The position numbers were made by a program, and so were the translations under genes. This document shows positions 24,432-35,102 of a stretch of 64,000 nucleotides of DNA, piece after piece. Position 1 is the first letter of the stretch; the number at the start of each line of letters is the position of its first letter. The stretch is from Leucobacter chromiireducens. Lineage in GTDB: Bacteria; Actinomycetota; Actinomycetes; Actinomycetales; Microbacteriaceae. The stretch is from assembly GCF_003917135.1 (NCBI RefSeq), contig NZ_RPDI01000003.1, forward strand, positions 101,145 through 165,144, read 5' to 3'. The notes beneath the pieces are model-generated. The model ran no database searches. It was given only the letters and a program-made list of their open reading frames with translations, and had not been told where the DNA came from.

Positions 24432-24968
24432 ATGAACGACGCGACCGGCCGCTCCGCCCTCATCCGCGCCACCGTGGTGGTCGTCGCGGCGGGCGGGCTG
24501 CGCGCGCTCACCTACCGCGCGGTCGCCGCCGAGGCTGGCGTGTCGCACGGACTCGTTCGGCATCACTTCGGGACGCGCGATCAGCTCATCGCCGAGGCCA
24601 TGGAGTACGCGATCCACGAGAGCCTCCGCGAGTCGAACATGCTGCAGGCCGAGCTGACGAGCGACGAGTTCGCCGCGGGCATCGAGTCGCTCGCGGCCCG
24701 CGAGGCGGAGATCCAGTCGTTCCAGTACGAGTTGCTGCTCGAGTCTCGCCGCCGACCCGAGCTGCGTTCGCTCGCGGCGCTGCACTACTCCTCGTACCGC
24801 GAGGCGATCGGGCGGCAGCTCACGCGGCTCGGCGTCTCCGACGCGGAGCTCACCGAGCTCATCTGGTTCGCGCTCGACGGGATCGTGTTCAAGCAGCTCG
24901 TCGTGCCCGAGGACGTGACGCCGGCCGTCCGCCTCATTCGCAAGCTCGTCTCCGCGCAGGCGGCGTAG
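24432..24968 (+). CDS. TetR-family transcriptional regulator
   Basis: A 178-residue TetR-type repressor. The N-terminal HTH is GGLRALTYRAVAAEAGVSHGLVRHHFGTRDQLIAEAM (residues about 20-55) and the rest is an alpha-helical ligand and dimer domain similar to TetR_C_6 (BetI-like). The start ATG (MNDATGRS) is chosen because upstream in-frame sequence lies antisense in the Ada-AlkA gene. It stands 298 bp upstream of the amine-oxidase-type pair on the same strand, separated by a strong hairpin. It may regulate that pair. Confidence 0.85.
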   Translation: MNDATGRSALIRATVVVVAAGGLRALTYRAVAAEAGVSHGLVRHHFGTRDQLIAEAMEYAIHESLRESNMLQAELTSDEFAAGIESLAAREAEIQSFQYELLLESRRRPELRSLAALHYSSYREAIGRQLTRLGVSDAELTELIWFALDGIVFKQLVVPEDVTPAVRLIRKLVSAQAA

Positions 24969-25016
24969 CCCTCCCTCCCTCCCTTTCCCTCCCTCCTTCT
25001 TTCCGCCCTCGCCTCG

Positions 25017-25099
25017 CCCCCTGGATCGGGGTCACTTGGGCAGGGTGTCGCGCGAGCAGGCGCGGCGACACCCTGCCCAAGTGGCCCCGATCCAGGGGG
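25017..25099. terminator. Very long hairpin (34-bp arms) after the TetR gene
   Basis: Arms 25017-25050 and 25066-25099 are complementary over 34 bp with a single G-T mismatch and a 15-nt loop (arm begins CCCCCTGGATCGGGGTCACT). It ends the TetR message; there is no T-run. It is one of three unusually long intergenic hairpins within 5 kb. Confidence 0.75.
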
Positions 25100-25266
25100 C
25101 CGGTGAGAGGGGGGGCGGTGACAGCGCCAGCGCGCTCCCCCCGAATCACGCCGCACTTGACTATCCATTTGGATAGTTTTAGGCTGGCGGCACTCACGGA
25201 CGCCACCGGCGGTGCCCGTGCCCGGGCGCGGCCGCCCGGGTCAGCCAGCGAAAGAGACACACCGAC

Positions 25267-26421
25267 GTGACCGAACCCACGCGCGACGCGACCCCCGACA
25301 CTCAGATCAACTTCCTGTACCTGAACGAACCCGACATGATCCGGGCCGGCGTCACCGACATGGCGGCCTGCGTGGACACCATGACCGATATGCTCGCCCT
25401 CTTCGCCGCGGGCGATTACCGCATGGCCGGCACCGAGAACAACTCGCACGGCGCGCAGATCTACTTCCCCGAGACCGAGGAGTTCCCCGGCATGCCGGTG
25501 GACGGGCCCGACCGCCGATTCATGGCCATGCCGGCGTACCTCGGCGGCGACTACCAGGTGGCCGGCTGCAAGTGGTACGGCTCGAACGTGGCGAACAAGG
25601 AGCGCGGCCTGCCCCGCTCGATCCTCATGTTCACGCTCAACGACAAGGACACCGGCGCGCCGCTCGCCATCATGTCGGCGAACCTGCTGAGCGCATACCG
25701 CACCGGCGCGATCCCCGGCGTCGGCGCCCGCTACCTCGCGCGCGAGGACGCCACCACCGTCGGCATCGTCGGCCCGGGCCCCATGAACCGGACCTCGCTC
25801 GAGTCGTTCATGGCCGTGCGCCCCGGCATCACCACCGTGAAGGTCTCCGGCCGCGGCCAGGCGGGTATCGACGCGTTTATCGCCTGGGCGACGGAGCGCT
25901 TCCCCCAGATCACCACGATCGAGCAGGTCGCCGACATGGAGGCCGCGGTGCGCGGATCCGACATTGTCAGCATCGCCGTTCCGAGCGATTCGGGATCCGA
26001 GCACTACCCGCACGTGCGCGACGAGTGGGTGAAGCCGGGCGCCTTCATCTGCTGCTCGGCGCACCTCGCGCTCGATGAGTCGCTCACCGTGCGCTCACGC
26101 CACGTCGCCGACGCCCGCAGAATCTACCAGGCCTGGGCCGAGGAGCTCCCAGCCCCCGCGCACGAAACCGTGGGGATCTGGGGCATGCACCTCGTCGATC
26201 GGGTGGCCGACGGCCGCATGACCCCCGAGCAGTTTGAAGACATCGGCGAGATCATCCAGGGCAAGACCCCCGGCCGCACGAGCGACGACGAGGTGTTCAT
26301 CTACTCCGTCGGCGGCATGCCCGTCGAAGACGTTGCCTGGGCAACGCACGTCTACCGCAACGCGGTGCGCGACGGCATCGGCACGAAGCTCAACCTCTGG
26401 GACACCCCGGCGCTGGCCTAG
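25267..26421 (+). CDS. Ornithine cyclodeaminase/mu-crystallin family protein (tyramine oxidase subunit B-like)
   Basis: A 384-residue NAD(P)-binding protein of the OCD/mu-crystallin family. The core segments are LLSAYRTGAIPGVGARYLAREDATTVGIVGPGPMNRTSLESF, a Rossmann loop of G-x-G-x-x-x type with GPGPMN, and SDIVSIAVPSDS. In actinobacteria, proteins of this type next to a monomeric sarcosine-oxidase-like flavoprotein are named tyramine oxidase subunit B; the name comes from my memory of annotation, not proof. The start is GTG. It lies 42 bp before the flavoprotein gene, so the pair is an operon likely oxidising an amine or N-methyl amino acid. Confidence 0.8.
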   Translation: MTEPTRDATPDTQINFLYLNEPDMIRAGVTDMAACVDTMTDMLALFAAGDYRMAGTENNSHGAQIYFPETEEFPGMPVDGPDRRFMAMPAYLGGDYQVAGCKWYGSNVANKERGLPRSILMFTLNDKDTGAPLAIMSANLLSAYRTGAIPGVGARYLAREDATTVGIVGPGPMNRTSLESFMAVRPGITTVKVSGRGQAGIDAFIAWATERFPQITTIEQVADMEAAVRGSDIVSIAVPSDSGSEHYPHVRDEWVKPGAFICCSAHLALDESLTVRSRHVADARRIYQAWAEELPAPAHETVGIWGMHLVDRVADGRMTPEQFEDIGEIIQGKTPGRTSDDEVFIYSVGGMPVEDVAWATHVYRNAVRDGIGTKLNLWDTPALA

Positions 26422-26463
26422 CGAAGTCCCGCCAACATCACCCCTCCAACGAAGGAAGCACAC

Positions 26464-27645
26464 ATGGATCTGCAGCAGACCGACGTCATCGTGATCGGAG
26501 CGGGCGCCGTCGGCGCGATGGCGCTCTGGCAGCTCAGCAAGCGCGAGGGCCTGAAGGTGGTCGGGATCGAGCAGTACGGGCGCGTGCACTCGCACGGCTC
26601 CTACGCGGGCGAATCACGCGTCTTCCGCACCGCGGTGCACGAGGGCGGCACCTACGTGCGCATGATCCAGCGCTCGCGTGAGCTCTGGCGCGAGCTCGAG
26701 CGCGAGTCGGGCCGCGACATCTACGCGGAGGTCGGCGCGCTCAGTATCGCCCCCGAGGGCTTCCCCGATCTCGTGACCGCGCTCGGCACGGTGCGCGAGT
26801 TCGAGCTCGAGCACCGCCTGCTCAGCACGGAGGAACTGCGGGCTGAGTACCCGCAGCACCGCGTGCAGGACGGCGATATTGGCCTGCTCGACGCGCACGG
26901 CGGCGGACTCCGCCCCGAGGTCGCGATCATGAGCGCGCTCGACATCGCGGAGGCGAACGGGGCGCAGCTCTTCTTCAACACCCCGGTGATCGACGTTGAG
27001 GAGCGCCCGAACGGGGTCGTCGTGCGCACCACGCAGGGCGCCTGGCTCGCGCGCACCGTGGTCGTCGCCTCGGGATCTTGGTCAACGCGCCTGTCCCCCG
27101 AGCTCGACGAGCTGCTGCGACTGCAGGTGCTCGGCCTCACCTGGTTCATGCCACAGGACCCGAGCCTGTTCGTACCGGAAAAGTTCCCGGCGTTCCTGCG
27201 CGACGCTGGCTCGGTGCACTTCTTCGGCGCCCCGAGCTTCGACGGCTACGCGTTCAAGGCGTGCACGAACCCGGAGTGGCCGGTGTTCCGCGACGTGAGC
27301 GAGGTCCCGACGCACCACACCAGGGAAGAGCTGATCAGGATCGGGCAGCGCGCCGCCGAACTCTTCGAGGGCATCAACCTTGAGCCGGTGCGCGAGAGTG
27401 TGCACCACTGCGCGTACACGCCGGACCGCCTCCCCGTGGTCGACCAGAGCGCGAGCGGCCGGATCGTGACGGTGACCGGGCTCTCGGGTCACGGCTTCAA
27501 GTTCGCGCCGAAGGTCGGCGAGTGGGCGGCCCAGCTCGCGGCGGGCTTCTCTCCTGACGCGGCGGGGGTGGATCCGCGCTTCGCGCTCCCCGCCCACATG
27601 GAGCGCCTCGCGGTGACGGGCCCCTACACGGGCGGCGGCCACTAG
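26464..27645 (+). CDS. Monomeric sarcosine oxidase / N-methyl-L-tryptophan oxidase-like flavoprotein
   Basis: A 393-residue FAD amine oxidase of the MSOX/MTOX (SolA) family. The dinucleotide fold is DVIVIGAGAVGAMALWQLSKR, followed by SHGSYAGESRVFRTAVHEGGTYV, the flavin-contact segment just after the fold in MSOX. The C-terminal part has CAYTPDRLPVVDQ and VTVTGLSGHGFKFAPKVGEWAAQL. The usual covalent-FAD cysteine of MSOX (in K-x-G-x-H-x-C) is matched only loosely by FKACTNPEW, so covalent attachment is plausible but unproven. AAGGAAG lies before the ATG. Second gene of the pair; the amine substrate is not known. Confidence 0.86.
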   Translation: MDLQQTDVIVIGAGAVGAMALWQLSKREGLKVVGIEQYGRVHSHGSYAGESRVFRTAVHEGGTYVRMIQRSRELWRELERESGRDIYAEVGALSIAPEGFPDLVTALGTVREFELEHRLLSTEELRAEYPQHRVQDGDIGLLDAHGGGLRPEVAIMSALDIAEANGAQLFFNTPVIDVEERPNGVVVRTTQGAWLARTVVVASGSWSTRLSPELDELLRLQVLGLTWFMPQDPSLFVPEKFPAFLRDAGSVHFFGAPSFDGYAFKACTNPEWPVFRDVSEVPTHHTREELIRIGQRAAELFEGINLEPVRESVHHCAYTPDRLPVVDQSASGRIVTVTGLSGHGFKFAPKVGEWAAQLAAGFSPDAAGVDPRFALPAHMERLAVTGPYTGGGH

Positions 27646-27679
27646 CCCCCTGGCCCCCTGCCCCCCTGGCCCCCATTCC

Positions 27680-27731
27680 AAAAGTGGCAAAGCGACCCTT
27701 CACGCGCGTGAAGGGTCGCTTTGCCACTTTT
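27680..27731. terminator. Perfect 52-bp palindrome after the amine oxidase gene
   Basis: Perfect dyad symmetry about 27705/27706, with arms starting AAAAGTGGCAAAGCGACCCT and an A-run and T-run at the outer ends. It works as a bidirectional terminator at the end of the amine-oxidase operon. Its length and perfection are unusual. Confidence 0.85.
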
Positions 27732-27852
27732 CACTGGGGGTGGGTGGGCTGGGGGCCAGGGGTGGGGGCGGGACCAGAGCACAGGTGTCCCATTAGTTCT
27801 ACTTCGGGTAGGGTTATTCATGACGACCGCATCACCAGACGAGAGGACGCGC

Positions 27853-28761
27853 ATGGGACTGCCAGTCAGAGTCGATGGGCTCAGCAAGAGTTTCGGGAGG
27901 GTGCGCGCGGTCAACGCGCTCAGCTTCACCGCGCAGCCGGGCCGAGTCACCGGCTTCCTCGGGCCGAACGGATCAGGCAAAACGACCACGCTCGCCATGA
28001 CGCTCGGCCTCGTCAGGCCCGACAGCGGCAGCGCGACCATCGGTGATGCGCCCTACGCGGCGCTGGAGCGCCCCGCCCTCACGGTTGGCGCCGCGCTCTC
28101 CGCCGACTTCCACCCGGCGCACACCGGGCGCGCGCACCTCGACATCGCCCGCCGCGCGATCGGCCTGCCGGAAGCGCGCGTCGAGGAGATCCTCACGCTC
28201 GTCGGTCTGAGCGACGCCGCCGACCGCAAGACCGGCGGCTACTCGCTCGGCATGCGCCAGCGGCTCGCGCTCGGCACGGCGCTGCTCGGGGATCCCGATG
28301 TGCTCCTCCTCGACGAGCCGATCAACGGCCTCGATCCCGAGGGGATCCGCTGGATCCGCGTGTTCCTCCGGCACCTCGCCAGCCAGGGCAAAACCGTCGT
28401 GCTCTCGTCGCACCTGCTCAGCGAGGTCCAGCAGACCGTCGACGACGTGATCGTCATCCGGCGCGGCGAGCTCGCATTCGCCGGCACGCTCGCCGAACTG
28501 CAGCGCGGCGCCGAGCAGGCCCCCGTGCGCGTCGCGGGCAGCGACCAGGCCGCGCTCGCGCGCGCCCTCGAGCAGGCGGGCGCGCAGGTGCACAGCCAGC
28601 ACGGCGCAGCCCTCCGCGTCACCGGATTGGATCCCGACGCCGTGGGGAAGATCGCGTTCGCCGCCGGCGTTCCGCTCTCGCATCTCAGCGCCGAAGCCGG
28701 GGAGCTCGAACAGCGCTTCCTCGACCTGATCAACGGCAGCACCGAGGGAGGCCTCGCATGA
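27853..28761 (+). CDS. ABC exporter, ATP-binding protein
   Basis: A 302-residue DrrA/CcmA-like ATPase. Walker A is LGPNGSGKTTT, the signature is GGYSLGMRQRLALG, Walker B is VLLLDEPINGLDP, and the switch His lies in VLSSHLLSEVQ. A C-terminal extension of about 80 residues is typical for this group. I chose the ATG at 27853, preceded by GAGAGGA; an in-frame ATG at 27820 just after TAGGGTTATTC could be a leaderless start. Overlaps the permease gene by 4 bp (ATGA). Exports a drug, lipid or peptide; substrate unknown. Confidence 0.9.
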   Translation: MGLPVRVDGLSKSFGRVRAVNALSFTAQPGRVTGFLGPNGSGKTTTLAMTLGLVRPDSGSATIGDAPYAALERPALTVGAALSADFHPAHTGRAHLDIARRAIGLPEARVEEILTLVGLSDAADRKTGGYSLGMRQRLALGTALLGDPDVLLLDEPINGLDPEGIRWIRVFLRHLASQGKTVVLSSHLLSEVQQTVDDVIVIRRGELAFAGTLAELQRGAEQAPVRVAGSDQAALARALEQAGAQVHSQHGAALRVTGLDPDAVGKIAFAAGVPLSHLSAEAGELEQRFLDLINGSTEGGLA

Positions 28762-29585
28762 CCCGCATCATTCGCAGCGTCTCCGCCGAGTGGCGGAAGG
28801 TCCGCGCCACCAAGCTGTGGTGGATCCTCGCGCTCGTCCTCGCCGCATACTCGGCCCTGATGGCCGGGGCGTTCGGCTTCATGTTCGGCTCGCTGGCCGA
28901 CCAGATGGGCGGCGTGGCGCTCCCGGCGCAGGAGACGGCCGGCCTGGTGTACTCGGGGGTGGCGACGTTCGGCTACGTGATCCCGCTCATCTTCGGCGCG
29001 CTCATGGCGACGGGCGAGATCCGCCACCGCACGCTGGGCCTCGCGTTCACGTTTGAGCCGCGGCGGGGCATCGTGCTGCTCGGCAAGGTCAAGGTGCTGC
29101 TCGGGGTTGGTCTGCTGCTCGGCGTCGCCGGGGTCATCGGCGCGGTGAGTGCCGGCGGCGGCATCCTCGCGGCGACCGGGGGCGATCCGATGCTCGGCAC
29201 GGCGGACACCTGGGCGCTCCTCGCGCGCACGATCGTCGCGATCGGCGTGTGGGCGGTAATCGGTTTCGGCGTCGGGCTGCTCGTGGGCAACCAGGCCTTC
29301 GCGATCGTGATCACTCTCGTGTTCACGCAGTTCCTCGAGCCGGTGCTGCGGATGGCTGCCGGGTTCTGGGACTGGAGCGCGCAGCTCGCCAAGTACCTGC
29401 CCGGCGCCGCGAGCGACGCGTTCGTCGGTGCGAGCGTGATGAACAGCATGTCGGCGATCGATCCGACCGCGCCAGCGAGCGCGGCCCCGCTCGGGATCTG
29501 GGCCGGCCTTGCCGTGCTCATCGCCTACGGCGTGGTCGCGGTGCTGCTCGGCTGGCTGACGCGCTGGCGCCGAGACGTGGCGTAA
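28758..29585 (+). CDS. ABC exporter, membrane permease
   Basis: A 275-residue ABC-2-type permease with six hydrophobic helices: a first helix LWWILALVLAAYSALMAGAFGF, then GVATFGYVIPLIFGALMATGEIRHRTLGLAFTFEPRR with the cytoplasmic coupling helix, and four further helices. Works with the ATPase encoded immediately upstream, translation coupled by a 4-bp overlap. Followed by a strong hairpin at 29614. Confidence 0.88.
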   Translation: MTRIIRSVSAEWRKVRATKLWWILALVLAAYSALMAGAFGFMFGSLADQMGGVALPAQETAGLVYSGVATFGYVIPLIFGALMATGEIRHRTLGLAFTFEPRRGIVLLGKVKVLLGVGLLLGVAGVIGAVSAGGGILAATGGDPMLGTADTWALLARTIVAIGVWAVIGFGVGLLVGNQAFAIVITLVFTQFLEPVLRMAAGFWDWSAQLAKYLPGAASDAFVGASVMNSMSAIDPTAPASAAPLGIWAGLAVLIAYGVVAVLLGWLTRWRRDVA

Positions 29586-29613
29586 GAGGTCCGGGCCCCC
29601 GGCCCGCCGGGAT

Positions 29614-29666
29614 TGCAGCGAGTCTGATCCGTTTCCGCACGCGGAATCCGGATCAGACTCGCTGCA
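29614..29666. terminator. Long two-part hairpin terminator between convergent genes
   Basis: TGCAGCGAGTCTGATCC (29614-29630) pairs perfectly with 29650-29666, and the inner TTCCGC/GCGGAA pair extends the stem. TTTT follows at 29667-29670. It ends the ABC exporter operon and faces the TrmH-type gene. Confidence 0.88.
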
Positions 29667-29715
29667 TTTTGCCGAATGAAGGGGGCGGAGCCCCGGACCG
29701 GGGCGGGGAGAGCGA

Positions 29716-30408
29716 TCAGGCGCGCGGGACCAGCGGGGAGTGCCGCTGCACCCAGCTGAACATCGCCACCGCGGCCGCCGCCGACGCGTTGATCGAGCGC
29801 GTCGAGCCGTACTGGGTGATCTCCACGACCGCCTCGGCCGCCGCGATCGCCTCGGCGGTGAGGCCGGGCCCCTCCTGGCCGAACAGCATGACGCACCGCT
29901 CCGGCCAGTCGAACGTTTCCATCGGCACGCAGCCGGGCACGTTGTCGATCGCGATGATCGGCACGCCCTCCGCACGCGCCCAGGCGACGAGCGCGTCGAT
30001 GTCCTCGCGGTGCTCGACGTGCTGGTAGCGGTCCGTCACCATCGCGCCGCGCTTGTTCCAGCGGCGGCGGCCGACAATGTGCACGGTGTCGGCGGCGAAC
30101 GCGTTCGCGCTGCGCACGATCGAGCCGATGTTCATGTCGTGCTGCCAGTTCTCGATCGCCACGTGGAACGGGTGCCGGTGCTCATCGAGATCAGCCACGA
30201 TCGCGGCCATCCGCCAGTACCGGTACCGGTCGATCACATTGCGGGTGTCCCCGTGCTCCAGCAGCTCGGGATCGTACCGCTCATCCTCCGGCCACGCGTC
30301 GCGCCCGCCCGGCCACGGCCCGACGCCGGCCGTGGTGCGCTCGGGGTGCGGGGCGGCCGGCTCCGCCACAGCGGCACGTGCGGGATCGGGATCAGCGATG
30401 TGGTTCAC
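29716..30408 (-). CDS. SpoU/TrmH-family RNA 2'-O-methyltransferase
   Basis: A 230-residue knotted (SPOUT) methyltransferase with all three SpoU motifs: NIGSIVRSANAF (motif 1, with N and R), MLFGQEGPGLTAEAI (motif 2) and STRSINASAAAAVAMF (motif 3). An N-terminal extension of about 60 residues is Pro-rich. It methylates a ribose 2'-OH in tRNA or rRNA; the site cannot be read from sequence. The start is GTG at 30408 (VNHIADPD); long in-frame upstream sequence lies antisense in the glycerate kinase gene and is not used. Its promoter region (30409-30463) is shared with the divergent glycerate kinase. Confidence 0.9.
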   Translation of the reverse strand: MNHIADPDPARAAVAEPAAPHPERTTAGVGPWPGGRDAWPEDERYDPELLEHGDTRNVIDRYRYWRMAAIVADLDEHRHPFHVAIENWQHDMNIGSIVRSANAFAADTVHIVGRRRWNKRGAMVTDRYQHVEHREDIDALVAWARAEGVPIIAIDNVPGCVPMETFDWPERCVMLFGQEGPGLTAEAIAAAEAVVEITQYGSTRSINASAAAAVAMFSWVQRHSPLVPRA

Positions 30409-30463
30409 CCGCCCATTCTCCCAGGCCGCGCACGCGGCGCGCGCCGCCCCGTATGCTGAGCGC

Positions 30464-31669
30464 ATGCCTGCCCCCACCGTCCGTGTGCTGATCGCGCCCG
30501 ACTCGTTCAAGGGGAGCTGCGCCGCACCCGATGCCGCACACGCGCTCGCCGCCGGGGCGCGCGCTGCGCTCGGCCCCGCCGCCCGCATCCGGCAGCTGCC
30601 GCTTGCCGACGGCGGCGAGGGCACGCTCGAGGCCCTCACGGCGGCCTGGGGCGGGGACATCGCCACGGTGCCCACCACTGACGCGCTGGGTCGGCCGCGC
30701 AGCGGCCGGATCGGGCTGAGCGCCGACGGCTCGCGCGCGATCATCGAGGCCGCCGAGGCGAACGGGCTGCCGCACGTCGCCGACGCACCGCTGCGCGCGC
30801 TCGACGCGGACTCCGCGGGGGTCGGAACGCTGATCCGCGCCGCCCTCGGCACGGGTGCGCGCGAGCTGCTCCTGTGCGTCGGCGGCTCGGCGACGAGCGA
30901 CGGCGGCGCCGGCATGCTGCGCGCGCTCGGCGTGGGATTGCTGCGCGCGGATGGCTCGCCGATCGCGGCGGGGGCGCGCGGGCTCACCGAGCTGGCGCGG
31001 ATCGACGCGGCCGGGCTGCTCCCCGCTGTGCGCGAGGCGCGGTGGCGGATCGCGGTTGACGTCCAGAACCCGGTGGTCGGCCCGCGGGGCGTCGCCGCCA
31101 TGTTCGGCCCGCAGAAGGGCGCGACACCCGCGGAGATCGGGGTGATCGACGCGGGGCTGCGGCGCTTCGCCGAGCTCCTCGCCGCGCCGAACGCGAGCCC
31201 GCCCCTCACCCGGCTCCCCGGGCTCGGCGCGGCGGGCGGCCTCGCGCTCGGGCCGGTCGCGCTGTGGGGCGCGGAGCTCGTGCCGGGGGCGGAGCTGGTG
31301 GCGGACGCCGTTGGCCTGGACGCCGCGCTCCGCGAGGCCGACCTCGTGCTCACCGGGGAGGGGAGGCTCGACGCGCAGTCCCTCACCGGCAAGGTGGTGT
31401 CGCGCGTGCTCGCGGGGAGCGCGCGGGCGGACGCCTCCCGCCCGCGCACGGTGGTGATCGCGGGCTCCGTCGCGCTCAGCGCGGCGGAGTGCCGCGCCGC
31501 CGGCATCACCGCCGCGCTGTCGCTCGCGCAGGGCCCGGCCTCGCTCGACGCCCTCCAGCGCGACGCACGCGAGCTCCTCGCGGAGGCCGCGGCGCACGCG
31601 TGCGCGCTCGCGTTCCCCGCGGGACCGCCCGAAACGCCGGGGCGCAGCGATCCCGCGCGAGTGAACTAG
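30464..31669 (+). CDS. Glycerate 2-kinase (GarK/GlxK family)
   Basis: A 401-residue kinase that phosphorylates D-glycerate with ATP. Family marks are LIAPDSFKGSCAAPDAAHALAAG at the N-terminus, LPLADGGEGTLEAL (glycine-rich loop), LLLCVGGSATSDGGAGMLRALG and DLVLTGEGRLDAQSLTGKVVS. TATGCT at 30452-30457 lies 6 bp before the ATG, so the message is probably leaderless. It is divergent from the TrmH-type gene and its stop overlaps the convergent aldo/keto reductase by 4 bp. Its pathway is likely glyoxylate/glycerate salvage. Confidence 0.93.
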   Translation: MPAPTVRVLIAPDSFKGSCAAPDAAHALAAGARAALGPAARIRQLPLADGGEGTLEALTAAWGGDIATVPTTDALGRPRSGRIGLSADGSRAIIEAAEANGLPHVADAPLRALDADSAGVGTLIRAALGTGARELLLCVGGSATSDGGAGMLRALGVGLLRADGSPIAAGARGLTELARIDAAGLLPAVREARWRIAVDVQNPVVGPRGVAAMFGPQKGATPAEIGVIDAGLRRFAELLAAPNASPPLTRLPGLGAAGGLALGPVALWGAELVPGAELVADAVGLDAALREADLVLTGEGRLDAQSLTGKVVSRVLAGSARADASRPRTVVIAGSVALSAAECRAAGITAALSLAQGPASLDALQRDARELLAEAAAHACALAFPAGPPETPGRSDPARVN

Positions 31670-32625
31670 GCGGACGCCGCCGCGAGCCGCTCAAGCTCCG
31701 CGCCCGACAGCTCCGTGCGGAGCGAGGCGAGGAGCGCGCCCAGCTGCGACGCAGTGCGCGCGCTCGCGATGGGGGCGGCCACCGTTGGCTGCTGGCGCAG
31801 CCACGCGAGCGCGATCGTGGAGATCTCGGCCGAGTGCGCCGCGGCGACCTCGTCGAGGGCAGCGAGCACGGCCTGCCCGCGCTCGTTCAGGTAGCCGATC
31901 GCGGAAGAGGCGCGGTCGCTCGCGCCCGGCGCGGTCGCGTCGGCGGCGGCGCGGTACTTGCCGGCGAGGAACCCGCTCGCCAGCGAGAAGTAGGGGAACA
32001 CCCCGAGCCCCTCGGCCTCGGCGACCGCGCGCAGACCGTTCGTTTCGAAGTCGCGCTCCACCAGGTTGTAGTGCGGCTGGAGGGCGACGGGCAGGTGGTA
32101 GCCGCCAGCGCGGGCGATGCTGAACCACTCGGCCGCCCGCTCCGCGGTGTAGTTCGAGATCCCGATCGCGCGGATCTTCCCGGCGTCGACGAGCCCGGAG
32201 AACGCGGCAACGGTCTCCTCGAGCGGGGTGTCGGCGTCGTCGAAGTGCGCGTAGTAGAGGTCGATGTGCTCGGTGCCGAGGCGGGCGAGCGAGGCGTCGG
32301 CTGCCGCGCGCACGTTCGCGGCGGCGAGGCCGGAGAACTCGGGGTGCGTCGACACCTTCGTCGCGAGCACGACGCGGTCCCGTGCGCCGCGCGCGGCGAA
32401 CCACTCGCCGAGGATCGTTTCCGACTCGCCGCCGGTGTGCCCTGGGGCCCAGTGCGAGTAGCCGTCGGCGGTGTCGACGAAGTTCCCACCCCCGGCGACG
32501 AACCCGTCGAGCACGTCGAAGGAGGCGTCGCGGTCCGCGGTCCAGCCGAAGACGTTGCCGCCGAGTGCCAGCTGCGTGATCTCGAGCTCGGACGTGCCGA
32601 TGCTGATGCGGGTGGGCTCTGCCAT
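31666..32625 (-). CDS. Aldo/keto reductase
   Basis: A 319-residue TIM-barrel NADPH oxidoreductase. It shows the family tetrad region NFVDTADGYSHWAPGHTGGES (Asp, Tyr), VVLATKV (Lys) and DLYYAHFDD (His), and the late segment TIALAWLRQQPTVAAPIASARTASQL for the coenzyme. It resembles the AKR11/YdbC-type or NADP-dependent oxidoreductase group. GGAG lies before the ATG. Single gene; substrate unknown. Confidence 0.9.
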   Translation of the reverse strand: MAEPTRISIGTSELEITQLALGGNVFGWTADRDASFDVLDGFVAGGGNFVDTADGYSHWAPGHTGGESETILGEWFAARGARDRVVLATKVSTHPEFSGLAAANVRAAADASLARLGTEHIDLYYAHFDDADTPLEETVAAFSGLVDAGKIRAIGISNYTAERAAEWFSIARAGGYHLPVALQPHYNLVERDFETNGLRAVAEAEGLGVFPYFSLASGFLAGKYRAAADATAPGASDRASSAIGYLNERGQAVLAALDEVAAAHSAEISTIALAWLRQQPTVAAPIASARTASQLGALLASLRTELSGAELERLAAASA

Positions 32626-32732
32626 GTCGACTCCTTCGGGGAATGGGCGCGGCGCCCAGGCGGCGCCACACCCACCCCAACGCGGGGCGCGGCGCGGACA
32701 TTCCTCGGAGTGTCCGCGCCGCGCCCGTGCGA

Positions 32733-34901
<2,169 letters not shown>

Positions 34902-34971
34902 GTGGGTCCCTTCCGTTCGCAGAGCCACGCGGCACGGCGTCCGGGCGGCTGCGCCGGACGTTCGCCGCAAA

Positions 34972-34992
34972 CTTGAGTGTTGTTGACTCAAG
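34972..34992. promoter_or_regulatory. HAIR operator upstream of clpB
   Basis: CTTGAGT, 7 bp (GTTGTTG), ACTCAAG: a perfect match to the HspR HAIR consensus, extended symmetrically by AAA and TTT outside. It lies 71 bp before the clpB ATG and is better than either dnaK site. Confidence 0.95.
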
Positions 34993-35102
34993 TTTAACCG
35001 ACGGGCGCGAATCACGCCAGAGAAACTCCTGAACGTGCGATGAACGCTCGCCGCGCAGGGCCGGGGCTCCCGGGCTCCGGTTCCGGGGCTCGGGCTCCCG
35101 GG

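Noticed and set aside
28239-29975. 578-codon minus-strand frame across the ABC exporter
   Set aside because: Opposite to a Walker-motif ATPase and permease; shadow.
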